Source: Legionella sp. | GTDB lineage: Bacteria; Pseudomonadota; Gammaproteobacteria; Legionellales; Legionellaceae | DNA length: 64,000 nucleotides | Assembly: GCA_002786165.1 (NCBI GenBank) | Contig: PEQK01000005.1 | Coordinates: forward strand, 1 to 64,000 | Direction: 5' to 3' | Shown: positions 10,438 to 20,883 of the stretch, one piece after another | Layout: each line of letters begins with the position of its first letter | Numbering within the stretch: position 1 is the stretch's first letter | Made by a program: the position numbers and the translations under genes | The notes under the pieces: generated by a model | Told to the model about the DNA's origin: nothing | What the model saw: the letters and a program-made list of their open reading frames with translations, nothing else | Databases searched by the model: none

Positions 10438-10465
10438 CAATATTTAATTGTTTATCACCTCATAT

Positions 10466-10493
10466 CTACGTTCCGCGCTTTATGCGCGGAATC
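10466..10493. repeat. Solitary hairpin of the 95-bp repeat family
   Basis: CCGCGC-TTTAT-GCGCGG (10473-10489), flanked by CTACGTT on the left and AATC on the right, is identical to the junction of the 95-bp repeat units at both arrays. Only this piece is present. It lies after der and could help end transcription, but no T-run follows. Confidence 0.75.
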
Positions 10494-10622
10494 CACACCA
10501 GTTAAATTCCAAAAATAATAAGTTTTTTTATGAGTCTAGTTGTATAATAAATAACGTTATTCTATACTCGCTTTTTTTAGTTTGATTTTTGTCAGATGAT
10601 ATTGCATAAAGGAAAGACGCAC

Positions 10623-11453
10623 ATGAAAATATCTAAAGAACAATTTCAGAAGATTGTATACTGGACGCATCAATCCTATTTAAACAAACTGACAGACCGT
10701 TCAAGGGCTGAGCAAAAGGCTTTAGACTGTTTATTGCGTTCTTATATAAAAGCTATTTCAAATGGAAAAATTGTTGCCAATACGAGTAATAGTGGTTTGT
10801 TCGTTAGCAGTCAGGAAAATCATTCTAGTTATGCCGCTATCTATGCGAACATGTCACCAACCTATTTCTTCAACCATACTGAAACAGCAAAAAGAGACAT
10901 CGATACATTTAGGCTCAGAAATTGCTCTCAACTCACGGCAATTGCAAATACTTACAATGAAATTTTTGGCACAGATCATTCTTATATATTGGATTACCAA
11001 TCCAGTGCGTTACCACACTTTTTGGCAAAAGGAGCGGAAACTGTCTTTGCTTTGACGATGATTATTTTTCTGGCAACTTATGGCATGTCTACACCCTTAT
11101 TATGGGGCGTAGTTTTGGCTGCGTCTTTGATACTTACTTTTTGTTGTGATCAGCATATTCGTGGATATCTTCCACAGAGTGTGCTTGATTTTTACCGTTT
11201 GCTTCCATTGTATTTGCCTATGAGCATTCCTGTGGTTGGATTATTGATTGCTGGGCCTCTTCCTGCCGTGGCGGCGGGAGTCGGCTATCATGCTACTATA
11301 AAAGTCATTGATGATCTGATTTTTTATAAAAACACATTTTTTAGTTTACCTAAGCATATCGATGCCGAAGATAGACCAAATTCGTATGAATATGAATCTA
11401 ATACAAATGATTCGGCAGAGGACTTATGCACATACAGGAATGTGATTAAATGA
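10623..11453 (+). CDS. Unknown membrane protein, paralog of the gene at 12376
   Basis: Function not recognised. The N-terminal half is soluble and starts with MKISKEQFQKIVYWT. Hydrophobic stretches follow at about 139-175 and 193-222, likely two membrane hairpins, and then an acidic tail. It shares the N-terminus, the IFGTDH-YILDY segment, the YGM-TPLLWG membrane segment and the TFF-LP segment with the product of 12376-13155, so the two arose by duplication. The ATG at 10623 is preferred over 10596 because of the preceding GGAAAG and because it aligns with the paralog. A soluble domain followed by membrane hairpins and an acidic end resembles many type IVB secretion substrates; that role is inference only. 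Confidence 0.75.
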   Translation: MKISKEQFQKIVYWTHQSYLNKLTDRSRAEQKALDCLLRSYIKAISNGKIVANTSNSGLFVSSQENHSSYAAIYANMSPTYFFNHTETAKRDIDTFRLRNCSQLTAIANTYNEIFGTDHSYILDYQSSALPHFLAKGAETVFALTMIIFLATYGMSTPLLWGVVLAASLILTFCCDQHIRGYLPQSVLDFYRLLPLYLPMSIPVVGLLIAGPLPAVAAGVGYHATIKVIDDLIFYKNTFFSLPKHIDAEDRPNSYEYESNTNDSAEDLCTYRNVIK

Positions 11454-11481
11454 CTTATCTACCAATTTGGAGTAATGAATA

Positions 11482-11512
11482 TCCCTTGATTCCACTTCGT
11501 TGCATCAAGGGA
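11482..11512 (+). terminator. Hairpin after the first paralog gene
   Basis: TCCCTTGAT (11482-11490) and ATCAAGGGA (11504-11512) form a perfect 9-bp stem with a 13-nt loop, 28 bp after the stop. Only a short GTCGTTTC follows, so it is a weak intrinsic terminator or another structural element. Confidence 0.4.
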
Positions 11513-11623
11513 GTCGTTTCTCGGATGCTCGATTTTGATTCATTTTTGCCGATGCTTCAGAGCCTTGGTGGAGCAAAGCGGATAAACAATAAAAAGCATT
11601 GAATAAAAAGAGGATACAGACTC

Positions 11624-12295
11624 ATGAAGGCATCAGAAATTTTAATGATTGCAGAAAAATGGAAGAAAGTATTTGATACGCTTAAGACTAGATCCAATCT
11701 TAATCAGCAAGATTTAGCAATGCTTGCTTGGATAAATGGACGACTCATCGTTATCTTACAAGCCGAAGTTTATCTCCATAAAGAGCGAACTGAATTAGCA
11801 AATAGACCAGAAGCACCAGATATCACTTCTCCATTACATGTACATTTTTTACATATAAATAATATATTGAATCATTATCCATCTGAGGAATCAGAAGCTG
11901 ATCGTCGCCGTTGGCTCGGTAGCACGCCATATCAATTACATCAATTCCGGGAGGCAACACTGGGTTACATTATGGTTGTGGCACAGTTGAAAATTTGCCG
12001 TGATTTGTTTTTATTATGGTCACATAATGCGTTAACATTTGCAGCCGTCTCACAACTTTATTACCTGATGTTACCTCTAATCATCATTGTAGGGGTCTTA
12101 ATGTTGATTGAAAAAAGGCATTATCGTTTTGATAATCATTCTTTTAATCTTGTAATGACTCCTCCTGGCCTTAACAGAGACCCCATACTAAGCACAATGC
12201 GCAGTCACAATGGTCTAACTTTTTTTGAAAACCCTGTCAATCAAAGTTTGATTCAGACTATTGATGAGGAATATCAACGCGCCAATGCAATGTGA
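11624..12295 (+). CDS. Unknown protein with a central-to-C-terminal membrane segment
   Basis: Not recognised. The 223 residues are mostly helical in character, with a hydrophobic stretch around 145-165 that probably crosses the membrane, followed by a polar tail ending near an acidic DEE cluster. It lies between the two paralogs at 10623 and 12376 but shows no clear similarity to them. Hairpins at 11482-11512 and 12303-12332 bracket it, suggesting separate transcription. GAGGATACAG just before the ATG supports the start. A secreted host-interaction role is possible given the neighbours, but the sequence does not show it directly. Confidence 0.65.
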   Translation: MKASEILMIAEKWKKVFDTLKTRSNLNQQDLAMLAWINGRLIVILQAEVYLHKERTELANRPEAPDITSPLHVHFLHINNILNHYPSEESEADRRRWLGSTPYQLHQFREATLGYIMVVAQLKICRDLFLLWSHNALTFAAVSQLYYLMLPLIIIVGVLMLIEKRHYRFDNHSFNLVMTPPGLNRDPILSTMRSHNGLTFFENPVNQSLIQTIDEEYQRANAM

Positions 12296-12302
12296 TACTG
12301 CT

Positions 12303-12332
12303 GCTGATTGGATGATCTTTTCTCCAATCAGC
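12303..12332 (+). terminator. Hairpin after the unknown gene at 11624
   Basis: GCTGATTGGA (12303-12312) pairs perfectly with TCCAATCAGC (12323-12332) across a 10-nt loop, starting 8 bp after the stop codon. No T-run follows, so termination strength is uncertain. Confidence 0.45.
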
Positions 12333-12375
12333 TAACACCTTAGAATCTAACAAAATACTCAAGAAATTTTCACCA

Positions 12376-13155
12376 ATGAAAATATCCCAAGATCAATTTC
12401 AAAAAATCGTATATTGGACCTATCAAGCCTATTTAAACGCTGTGCATGATACACCCAAACATCAACAAACTGCTGTGCAAAATCTAATGTCCTCTTACCT
12501 TTTGGCTGTATCACATAGAAGAGTGTTTGTTGAAATGGATAAAACATCTTTTCACGCTGTAAGCGTAGAAAATCCGGGTATCTGGCATTATTTATCTCAT
12601 ATGACTCCGAATTACATTGAAACAAAAAATACGTGTCAGTCATTTATTAATGATGATAATGACCGTATAGAAATAGAAGATATTATTGATACATACAATA
12701 CTATCTTCGGTACAGACCATTTTTATATATTGGATTACCACCCGAGTGTCGCTCCTCACTTTTTAAAAATGGGAATCGAAAATATTTTTGTTTTGACAAT
12801 GGTTATGTTGTTGGTTGCCTATGGCATGTTAACCCCTTTATTATGGGGAGCTGTTTTAGCAGCTGCTATTTTGATTTCTTCACACTATATAAGAAGGTCC
12901 ATGCCGTCAGGTGAGTTGATGTTTCCACCCGAATTTACGTTAATGACTTTTAATTGGTTTGGTCAATTTTGCTCATATGGCATCCCTGGACTTGGGCTGT
13001 TAGCCGTTGGGCCTTCTGCTTTGGGTGCTGTAGCTGGCTTTGATGCTACTTGGAAAATAACCGGTGATCTCGTTCTTTGTAAAAGCACATTTTTTAATTT
13101 ACCCCCACGGATTACGGAAGAGCGTGAACGTGTTATCAATGAGCTGAGCTTTTGA
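12376..13155 (+). CDS. Unknown membrane protein, paralog of the gene at 10623
   Basis: A 259-residue protein of unknown function, clearly homologous to the product of 10623-11453 along its whole length. It begins MKISQDQFQKIVYWT, keeps the IFGTDH-YILDY block, then has hydrophobic stretches at about 135-168 and 200-225. The C-terminus, EERERVINELSF, is an acidic block with a hydrophobic end, which is the pattern described for Dot/Icm secretion signals. The middle loop (about 175-195) differs from the paralog. It is followed within 6 bp by the stop of a convergent MFS gene. A role as a translocated effector is inference. Confidence 0.75.
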   Translation: MKISQDQFQKIVYWTYQAYLNAVHDTPKHQQTAVQNLMSSYLLAVSHRRVFVEMDKTSFHAVSVENPGIWHYLSHMTPNYIETKNTCQSFINDDNDRIEIEDIIDTYNTIFGTDHFYILDYHPSVAPHFLKMGIENIFVLTMVMLLVAYGMLTPLLWGAVLAAAILISSHYIRRSMPSGELMFPPEFTLMTFNWFGQFCSYGIPGLGLLAVGPSALGAVAGFDATWKITGDLVLCKSTFFNLPPRITEERERVINELSF

Positions 13156-13161
13156 ACGAGA

Positions 13162-14379
13162 TTATTCCGTGTCTAATTTCGGCAATTTTAAACAAGACAC
13201 CAATACAATTGCAACGAGAATACATACTGGCAAAATCAACAAGGCTTGTTGGTAATCTTCTAAGGTAATCTGGTCACCTGACGCATCCAATACATATCCA
13301 ATCAGAGGTTGGAGGATAGGTGTGGTGATCAGCGCAAGTGTATTGGTGAAGCCTGTGGTGGTTGATAAGGCATTAGGGGGCGATAATTCATTCGCAAATG
13401 TATATCCTAAGATATAAGATCCACTCGCAAGCCCTAAAATAAACATCATAGTAGTCATTAAGTAGAGATCATGAATGGGTAAATAAATAATCATCATCAA
13501 TAGTAAAGCCGTTGCAATACAGGCGCGTATGATGAGAAGTTTACGAGATTTGACTCTATTGCCCAAATAGCCGAATATTGGACAACTGATGCCAATGCCT
13601 AAAATAAAAATCGCATCTATAAAACTGGCTTGCGCAATCGTGCAATTCAATTTGATTTGAAGAAAAGCTGGTGCCCATAATGCCCCAAATACAGTCACTA
13701 AAAGAAATGTTAATCCTAGAAATAAGCCATTTAACCAGAGCGGAACACTGGTTAGTACTGCCATAATATGAGATTGTTTTTCAGGGGTATTTTCTGATAG
13801 AAGAGGTTTGTTGGGAATATATCGCCAACAAAAATAAGCAATCATACAGGCGAACATCGCAGCGGTATTCATAAATTCCCGCCAACCCCAATGATTAATG
13901 ACCGTTCCTAGACCGATGATGCCTGTTACGGCTGCTATAAAACTGATGGTTTCAGAAGCACCAATTAATAATCCAAATTGTTTTAAGGGATAATGCTCTC
14001 GAATCAAATGGGTTAAGCAGACAAAGGAAAACGCAGAGCCAAGGGCGATCAAAGCACGTCCTACATACAAACCAGGCAAGGTATAACTATTGGCGTATGT
14101 CACACAGCCTATTGCACAAATGAACACACAAACTGTTACTATAGGCCTTGGATTTTTGCGGTCACATAAAACCCCAGCAGGAATTTGTAAGCTTGTATAA
14201 ATGACATAAAACATACCACTCAATAATCCTGCAGATAAACCAGACAGATTCATGTCATGCATGATGACATCAATGACCACACCCGAAGATAATTGTAAGA
14301 AAAATTGCAATAGTACAAAGGATGTGCCAACAGCCCATATCAAAGGATAAAAACGCTGGGGATGATTACGCTCAGTCAT
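13162..14379 (-). CDS. MFS transporter of unknown substrate
   Basis: A 405-residue major facilitator superfamily protein with about twelve hydrophobic segments. The loop between segments 2 and 3 carries the family signature GVLCDRKNPR. The substrate cannot be told from the sequence. The ATG at 14379 is preferred: it overlaps the end of proS by 8 bases (ATGACTGA), whereas the longer reading from 14472 would overlap proS by about 100 bp. The gene is therefore translationally coupled to proS, although the two functions are not obviously related. Confidence 0.85.
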   Translation of the reverse strand: MTERNHPQRFYPLIWAVGTSFVLLQFFLQLSSGVVIDVIMHDMNLSGLSAGLLSGMFYVIYTSLQIPAGVLCDRKNPRPIVTVCVFICAIGCVTYANSYTLPGLYVGRALIALGSAFSFVCLTHLIREHYPLKQFGLLIGASETISFIAAVTGIIGLGTVINHWGWREFMNTAAMFACMIAYFCWRYIPNKPLLSENTPEKQSHIMAVLTSVPLWLNGLFLGLTFLLVTVFGALWAPAFLQIKLNCTIAQASFIDAIFILGIGISCPIFGYLGNRVKSRKLLIIRACIATALLLMMIIYLPIHDLYLMTTMMFILGLASGSYILGYTFANELSPPNALSTTTGFTNTLALITTPILQPLIGYVLDASGDQITLEDYQQALLILPVCILVAIVLVSCLKLPKLDTE

Positions 14380-16093
14380 TCGTGGCAATTGAAAAAGTTG
14401 TATGTAACCACGCGTCGAATTGATCAAAGCTAATGGGTTCTGCTTCAGATTGAGCACGTGCTTTGTATTCAATTTGGTTTTGAGCCAAATGACGCTCAGA
14501 AATCACCAGACGATGAGGGATGCCAATCAAATCTGCATCCGCAAACAAAACACCCGGGCGTTCATCACGATCTTCTAATAACACGTCAATCCCTAGTAAT
14601 TGACATTGTTGATACAGTTGTTCTGCGCGAGCTTTGACCTCGGGGCAACGTGATTGGTTGATAGGAATAATCACTAATTGGAAAGGAGCAAGGGCCATAG
14701 GCCATAAAATGCCTCGTTCATCGTGATGCTGCTCAATTGCAGCAGCCACAATTCGAGAAATGCCCAAGCCATAACATCCCATCACCATGGTTTGTTGATG
14801 GCCTTCTTCATCCGTAACTGCCGCATTCATCGCTTTTGCATATTTGTCCCCAAGCTGGAAAATATGACCCACTTCAATACCACGGCACGTTTGTAAAGTA
14901 CCTTGCCCATCAGGACTGGCATCACCTGCTTTTACCGTACGCAAATCTGCATCTTGACGTATGAGAGTTGCATCACACCAATTGGCATCTTGTAGATGTT
15001 TGTCTTTTTGATTGGCACCACATACAAACGTCGATAGGGCAGCAGCATGATGATCTACAATCATTGGGATATTTAAGGCCAAAGGACCAATATACCCAAA
15101 AGGCAGGTGTAATTCTGTTTCAATCGTTTGTTCTTCTGCAAAACGCACGGGTGATTGAATCCAAGGATGCTTGGCTGCTTTGATAGGATTTAATTCATCA
15201 TCTCCGCGTAACACAACGGCGACCCAAGGATGTTCGCTCCCTGCAACGATCAGTGTTTTTAGTATTTGCGCGGGCTCAATCTGGAGATGCTTAGCCACAT
15301 CCGCAATAGTCTTTTGTCCAGGAGTTTCTACCAAACGTGCACTTTGAGAAGTCAGCGCGTCTGCGGACTTTGGACACATACTAGTCGCTTGTTCAACATT
15401 GGCAGCGTACGATCCTTGATCACTGTAAATAATCACATCTTCACCAGCGTCTGCTAGGACTTGGAATTCATGTGATATTGCACCGCCGATAGCGCCCGAA
15501 TCTGCTTCAACCGCACGATATTGCAATCCCATACGATCAAAAACCTGACAATACGCGCCATACATCGCATCGTAAGTGTCTTGTAAACTTGTCATATTGG
15601 TATGAAACGAATAAGCATCTTTCATAATAAATTCACGTGCGCGCATGACGCCAAATCGTGGTCGAATTTCATCGCGAAATTTCGTTTGAATTTGATACAA
15701 CGTGAGTGGCAATTCTTTATAAGATTGCACTTCTTGTCGCATGAGATCAGTGATGACTTCTTCATGTGTAGGGCCAAAACAATAAGAGCGATCATTGGAA
15801 TCCGTCATGGTCAATAATTGATTGCCAAAGGTGGTCCATCGTCCTGTTTCTTCCCAAAGTTCGGCAGGTTGAACCGCGGGCATTAATAATTCCATCGCAC
15901 CAATTCGATTCATTTCTTCACGGACAATGTGTTCTACTTTTCGTAGGACGCGCAATCCCATTGGCAACCAGGTATATAATCCTGAACCTAACTTCCGAAT
16001 CATTCCGGCTCTCAGCATGAGCTGATGAGATGCGATTTCTGCATCATTCGGAGTTTCTTTGAGCGTTTTGATATAAGCTTGGGTTGCGCGCAT
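14372..16093 (-). CDS. proS: Proline--tRNA ligase
   Basis: Charges tRNA-Pro. It is the bacterial-type class II enzyme: an N-terminal catalytic core with HEEVITDLMR and FRDEIRPRFGVMRAREF segments, a central YbaK-like insertion (about 225-390) that deacylates mischarged Ala-tRNA-Pro, and a C-terminal anticodon-binding domain. Motif 3 is seen as YGLGISRIVAAAIEQHHDE. The 573-residue length matches the family. The stop lies inside the start of the downstream MFS gene. The gene ends 12 bp from the SulP-carbonic anhydrase gene, so the minus-strand genes here may be co-transcribed. Confidence 0.97.
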   Translation of the reverse strand: MRATQAYIKTLKETPNDAEIASHQLMLRAGMIRKLGSGLYTWLPMGLRVLRKVEHIVREEMNRIGAMELLMPAVQPAELWEETGRWTTFGNQLLTMTDSNDRSYCFGPTHEEVITDLMRQEVQSYKELPLTLYQIQTKFRDEIRPRFGVMRAREFIMKDAYSFHTNMTSLQDTYDAMYGAYCQVFDRMGLQYRAVEADSGAIGGAISHEFQVLADAGEDVIIYSDQGSYAANVEQATSMCPKSADALTSQSARLVETPGQKTIADVAKHLQIEPAQILKTLIVAGSEHPWVAVVLRGDDELNPIKAAKHPWIQSPVRFAEEQTIETELHLPFGYIGPLALNIPMIVDHHAAALSTFVCGANQKDKHLQDANWCDATLIRQDADLRTVKAGDASPDGQGTLQTCRGIEVGHIFQLGDKYAKAMNAAVTDEEGHQQTMVMGCYGLGISRIVAAAIEQHHDERGILWPMALAPFQLVIIPINQSRCPEVKARAEQLYQQCQLLGIDVLLEDRDERPGVLFADADLIGIPHRLVISERHLAQNQIEYKARAQSEAEPISFDQFDAWLHTTFSIATND

Positions 16094-16104
16094 ATACGGT
16101 CTCT

Positions 16105-18432
16105 TTAGTTATTATTAGAAGATTGAATCATTCGGTTGGCTGCCGTAATGGTTTTACGCAAATTTTCAGTCAAAGGATCCGCTTCTGATGGATTCAATTG
16201 ATTGATAAAAGGAGAAAAATCATGGAAGTCAACTTCACCACTGTTGACATCATATAAGGCACCTACGATACCGATTTCTTCATTATCTATCATTTTAGCA
16301 AGAATTTTGCTTTCGTGATAAATCGTATGAATGGTATTAGCAATGTTTAGTTGCGTTACTTTGTGCACAAAATGACGGTTTTTTCCGGAACGATCATGCT
16401 TGGTATAGGTTTCCGCTGTGATGGCAGGTTTTATTTTTTCTAATAATTGTGTAATAAATCCTTTTTTAACACCGTCGCACGCAGCTTGAATCGCACCGCA
16501 ACCGGTATGACCTAAGATCACAATTAATTTGGCGCCGACCACATTACAAGCATATTCCATACTAGCTAATACGTCTTCGTTCACCACATTACCAGCAACT
16601 CGTGCACAAAAGAGATCGCCGAAACTCATGTCAAAAATAGTTTCTACTGGAACTCTGGAGTCGATACAACCTAGGACGACCGCAATAGGGTGTTGTGTTG
16701 TTGCGGTATGAGCGATATCTGTTTTAAAACTACGATGGATACAAGTGTCTTGTTTAAAGCGAGTATTCCCTTCTTTAAGAATATTGAGTGCTTGATGAGG
16801 CGTCAGTGTGGATTGTACGTCATACGTTGTAACATTAATGAAATCAATATAATTATGAATTTGATAGTGTTCTTTGAACCCAAGCAAATTAAGAGAAATA
16901 TCTTTATGAGGGGCATGTTCGGATTGGAATTCTTGGATAAATTCAATAATTTCCTTATCAATATAATCTGAATAACGCGCATCAATGATCAATTTTGATT
17001 TTTTAGGAATAGAATCTAGTTCAGCCACTAAGGATGCTTTGTTTAAAAACGTGGTTTGTTGAGGTAGCACCAAGCGATTAATGACACCTTTGGGATAATT
17101 TTCTTTAATAATATCTAATCTGACCTGGCTATTGGATTTGAGAATATAAAATAAACTAACAAGCAATCCAAGCAAGATGCCAAGCAATAAATTGAAATAC
17201 AAAATACAAATGACAGTTGTGATAAATGGAATAAACCGATCTAATCCTTGGCGATATATAGAAATATAAACACTAGGGGATGTGAGCTTATAACCTGTAT
17301 AAATCAAAACTCCAGCTAAGGATGACAATGGAATTTTGTTCAAAGCGTTAGGGATTAAAATCATGGCAAGTAAAATAAATATGCCGTGCATGATGGTAGC
17401 GGCTTTGGTTTTTGCACCAGTTTGAATATTGATAGACGTGCGAACGATAACAGAAGTAATCGGAATACCGCCCACCAGACCTGCGACCATATTACCTACA
17501 CCTTGCGTGATTAATTCACGATCTTTAGAGCAATAACGACGCTTGGTATCCAAACGCTCACCCGCTTTGATATTGAGTAAATTTTCTAAAGAAGAAACCG
17601 TGCTTAATAAAAAGGCCAAAAGGTAAACATGAGGGTTGGTCAATGCAGACCAGTCAGGGTGTCGCAATTGTGCTATAAAGTCTCCAAGGCCATTGTGTTG
17701 AGGGATATTGACCAAATGAGGTCCTATTTGTGCCAAAGGAGATTGTAATAGTAAAAATAATTCATTCAAAAGAATGCCCATGATGACCACAACAAAAGGT
17801 CCTGGTATTGTTTTTAGCCATTTCTTTTTGGTATTGCCTAAAAAAATTAATAAGCATAACCCACTGAGCGATAGTATAACGGCACCGGTATTGATGTGAA
17901 CAGACACATCTCGTAACGGTTCTAAAGTCAGTCCTGTTGACAGATCAAGCAATTGCGCTTTTAAAACAGTCATAGAGTGAGACAAAGTCACAGCCAGTGG
18001 GATTTGTTTGATGATGATCAAAATACCTACAGCGGATAACAATCCTTGAATGACGTTGGAAGGCACATAATCCGCAATAAAACCGGCACGAAGCAGGCCG
18101 GTAACAATTTGATAAATACCAGCAATAACGAGTGCCAATAAGAATACGTCAAAACCACCCAATTGCGTAATCACTGAGAGCACAACAGCGCTCATGCCGG
18201 CAGCGGGTCCCGAGACACTCACATGGGAACCACTTAAGCTTCCAACCAGAACGCCACCGATGATGCCACTCAAAATACCTGACATCAATGGTGCGCCAGA
18301 TGCTAACGCGATTCCTAGACATAGTGGAATTGCAATCAAAAAAACCACAACAGCGGAAACAAAATCAAATTTAAAATTTCGTTTGCGATAAGTTTCAAAT
18401 TTTCGAAAGGTACTAGTCAGCATTTGATTCAT
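16105..18432 (-). CDS. SulP anion transporter fused to a beta-carbonic anhydrase
   Basis: The N-terminal part is a SulP-family permease of 10-14 membrane segments with the signature [12 protein letters not shown], followed by a STAS-like region (about 435-520). From about residue 542 there is a beta-carbonic anhydrase with zinc ligands Cys589 and Asp591 in GCIDSR and His642 and Cys645 in HTGCGA. The pairing suggests bicarbonate transport coupled to CO2 hydration; such fusions are known in several bacteria. Of three possible starts, TTG 18441, ATG 18432 and ATG 18423, the ATG at 18432 lies 12 nt from GAGGAT and is chosen. It overlaps ttcA by 20 bp. Confidence 0.92.
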   Translation of the reverse strand: MNQMLTSTFRKFETYRKRNFKFDFVSAVVVFLIAIPLCLGIALASGAPLMSGILSGIIGGVLVGSLSGSHVSVSGPAAGMSAVVLSVITQLGGFDVFLLALVIAGIYQIVTGLLRAGFIADYVPSNVIQGLLSAVGILIIIKQIPLAVTLSHSMTVLKAQLLDLSTGLTLEPLRDVSVHINTGAVILSLSGLCLLIFLGNTKKKWLKTIPGPFVVVIMGILLNELFLLLQSPLAQIGPHLVNIPQHNGLGDFIAQLRHPDWSALTNPHVYLLAFLLSTVSSLENLLNIKAGERLDTKRRYCSKDRELITQGVGNMVAGLVGGIPITSVIVRTSINIQTGAKTKAATIMHGIFILLAMILIPNALNKIPLSSLAGVLIYTGYKLTSPSVYISIYRQGLDRFIPFITTVICILYFNLLLGILLGLLVSLFYILKSNSQVRLDIIKENYPKGVINRLVLPQQTTFLNKASLVAELDSIPKKSKLIIDARYSDYIDKEIIEFIQEFQSEHAPHKDISLNLLGFKEHYQIHNYIDFINVTTYDVQSTLTPHQALNILKEGNTRFKQDTCIHRSFKTDIAHTATTQHPIAVVLGCIDSRVPVETIFDMSFGDLFCARVAGNVVNEDVLASMEYACNVVGAKLIVILGHTGCGAIQAACDGVKKGFITQLLEKIKPAITAETYTKHDRSGKNRHFVHKVTQLNIANTIHTIYHESKILAKMIDNEEIGIVGALYDVNSGEVDFHDFSPFINQLNPSEADPLTENLRKTITAANRMIQSSNNN

Positions 18433-19261
18433 CGTATTCAATATCCTCTGTTAACATGATGGGTTGATGATCTGAAAGAGAAGGGTTGATAAGATTTTGT
18501 TCTAAGTTTTTAAAGTCCCAGAGGTCTTTGTCCATCAATTGACTGGGCCTGATGCTTTGTAGGGCATGTAACATATTGCTAGGGATCTTAGGGTTTTCTA
18601 AAGCCAAGCTATCGACAAGTTTGCCAATTTTTTTACGTGCTAGATTATCTTGAGATCCGCAAAGCGTGCATGGAATAATAGGATAGTTTTGTTCTTTGGC
18701 ATAGGTGATGATGTCTTTTTCTTGTACGTAACACATCGGACGAATCACGATATGTTTTTTGTTATCGCTGAGTAATTTTGGAGGCATTGAGCGGATGTCG
18801 CCATTATATAAGATGGACATCATCAGGGTGCGAATCAGATCATCGCGATGGTGGCCTAAGGCAATTTTGGTGTATCCATGTTCTTCTGCATAGCGATAAA
18901 TAATGCCGCGGCGCAAACGTGAGCATAAAGAGCAGTAGGTGTTTCCTTCAGGAATTTTTTCTTTCACGATACTATAAGTATCTCGAGTTAAAATCTCATA
19001 AGAAATATGCCGATCTTCTAACCATTGGCGTAATGCTTGATCGTTCCATCCAGGTTGAGATTGATCCAAGGTAAAAGCGAATATACTAAATTTATTATTA
19101 GATCGTCGACGTAGTAGATCTAAAATAGTGAGTAACGTAAATGAGTCTTTTCCGCCAGACAAGCAGACCATGACACGATCACCGGCTTGAATCATATTAA
19201 AATCTGCAATGCCTTTGCCGATGTAGTGTAATAATTTTTTTTCGGTTGCAGATGACAACAT
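18413..19261 (-). CDS. ttcA: tRNA 2-thiocytidine synthetase TtcA
   Basis: Thiolates cytidine 32 of certain tRNAs using ATP and an iron-sulfur cluster. The PP-loop SGGKDS lies at residues 35-40. The two Cys pairs that bind the cluster are CSLC (110-113) and CTLC (198-201). The length of 282 residues is close to the E. coli enzyme. The 3' end overlaps the SulP-carbonic anhydrase start, so that gene is probably translated from the same messenger. Confidence 0.93.
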   Translation of the reverse strand: MLSSATEKKLLHYIGKGIADFNMIQAGDRVMVCLSGGKDSFTLLTILDLLRRRSNNKFSIFAFTLDQSQPGWNDQALRQWLEDRHISYEILTRDTYSIVKEKIPEGNTYCSLCSRLRRGIIYRYAEEHGYTKIALGHHRDDLIRTLMMSILYNGDIRSMPPKLLSDNKKHIVIRPMCYVQEKDIITYAKEQNYPIIPCTLCGSQDNLARKKIGKLVDSLALENPKIPSNMLHALQSIRPSQLMDKDLWDFKNLEQNLINPSLSDHQPIMLTEDIEYDESNAD

Positions 19262-19396
19262 GCTTAAAATATCACCAGATAAATCAATTGGTAGTGTATT
19301 CTATCACAATTGTTTTATCTTTAAAGTTAAAGACAGGATTAAATGTCTTAGAGTAGGTCTATGTTGGGCTGAGCCCAAAGTAGAGGTTAGATTTTG

Positions 19397-20875
19397 TTAA
19401 CTCAAAGGCAATGATTCCATCTTTCTAATTAATTTTTGTGTGGCGGTCAGTTTGCATAGGGGATTTGCTTTATTCAGTGCTAATTTGTTGATACGAGTTG
19501 TATCTAACCAAGAGTTTATTTCTTCTAAATCTTGAACATTCAAAGTGCCAGCATAATATTTGAGATTCAGTATTGCACTGATCAAATCATATTGATCAGA
19601 GGCTAATTGTTCTTGGGCTTGAAAAAGATGTTGCTGCGCCAAGACGACATCGGTCATTGTGCGTGTTCCAACCGAGTATTGGGCTTCGACGCTGTCTAAT
19701 GAGTTTTGCTGTGAAATGATGGTTTGGCGGTCGGCTTTTACTTTTTGAATGCCATCCATTATGGTATTAAAAAATATATTGGAGTTGACGACGACATCTC
19801 GATAAATTTGTTCCATTTGTTGACTGCTGGTTTGAAAATCATATTCGGCTTGTCGAGTTTTAGAAGCGACCAAACCACCTTGAAATAAAGGCAAGTTTGC
19901 ATTAAGTGAGACATTCGCTAGTCTTTGTTCTTGAGGAATAAACACATTATTGACTAGGGCGCTGGTCGCACTGCTGCCACTTTGAGGACCGCTGTTGAAA
20001 TGCGTATCCACGACATTGCCTTGAATGGTAAACACCGGCCAATTGGCAGAAGAGGCTGCTTTGATATTTTCTCTTGCGGCTTGTAAACTGTATTTTGCTG
20101 CATAGAGGCTATAGTTTTGTCTAAGCCCTGTGGTAATCCATTCATCCACGACCGCAGGTTCTGGTTTTATCAAGGGAATTGTATTGTTGCGTAATGGCGC
20201 GACATGCTCATAAATATGATTGGTAATACGACTTAAATTTTGGTTTTTATTGCTCAGATTATTTTGACTGGTGATGACTTGTGCGACCGATTGGTCATAA
20301 GCTGCTTTGGCTTCGTATACCGAGGTAATCGCATCTAATCCTACATTGAAACGTTCCTGAGCTTGATCTAATTGGCGTTTGTTGGCTCGTTTTTTAGCTT
20401 CAGAAAAATTTAAAGTATCTCTTGCCAGCAATAATTCTAAATAAGCGCGAGTGGTTCTCATCATCATTTTTTGAGCGGAATCATTAAAAGTAGCCATGGC
20501 AGCTTTTACTGCAGCTCTTGCTTGTTTGACTCTTTCCCAGGCTTGATAATTAAAGACAGCTTGAGACGCATTGACTTTCCATTGATCGCCATTGTAGGTT
20601 TGTTGGATGACAAACTGTCCAGCATCAATATATTGCTGATTACGCCCAATCAGTGCCGCTGAGCTTAATTGCGGCAATAAATGCGACCATGCTTGGGGTA
20701 AGCTTTCACTTTGAGATAAGAAGGTACTGTAGGCCGCTTTAAATGCGGGGTCGTTATCTAATGCTTGATGGTAAACATCCATCAAATCAGCACCATATAC
20801 TTTGGTGGTTATAAGTAATAACCAGACAACAATGCTGGATGTATGATGTTGAATGCGTGCCCGATCCTTTGGCAT
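19397..20875 (-). CDS. tolC: TolC-like outer-membrane efflux channel
   Basis: A trimeric outer-membrane exit duct for type I secretion and drug efflux. A signal peptide (about 1-29, cleavage near VYGA) is followed by two repeated OEP domains with long helical stretches. The conserved segments FNVGLDAITSVYEAKA and YSVGTRTMTDVVLAQQ are the two structural-repeat hallmarks. Length of 492 residues is normal for TolC. It starts 8 bp after the isoaspartyl methyltransferase gene, an order seen in other gammaproteobacteria. No inner-membrane pump or adaptor gene is adjacent, so it likely serves several systems. Confidence 0.93.
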   Translation of the reverse strand: MPKDRARIQHHTSSIVVWLLLITTKVYGADLMDVYHQALDNDPAFKAAYSTFLSQSESLPQAWSHLLPQLSSAALIGRNQQYIDAGQFVIQQTYNGDQWKVNASQAVFNYQAWERVKQARAAVKAAMATFNDSAQKMMMRTTRAYLELLLARDTLNFSEAKKRANKRQLDQAQERFNVGLDAITSVYEAKAAYDQSVAQVITSQNNLSNKNQNLSRITNHIYEHVAPLRNNTIPLIKPEPAVVDEWITTGLRQNYSLYAAKYSLQAARENIKAASSANWPVFTIQGNVVDTHFNSGPQSGSSATSALVNNVFIPQEQRLANVSLNANLPLFQGGLVASKTRQAEYDFQTSSQQMEQIYRDVVVNSNIFFNTIMDGIQKVKADRQTIISQQNSLDSVEAQYSVGTRTMTDVVLAQQHLFQAQEQLASDQYDLISAILNLKYYAGTLNVQDLEEINSWLDTTRINKLALNKANPLCKLTATQKLIRKMESLPLS

Positions 20876-20883
20876 GTAAAATC

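Noticed and set aside
19340-19396. GGGCTGAGCCC as a terminator of tolC
   Set aside because: The stem is at most three to four pairs with no T-run on the minus strand.
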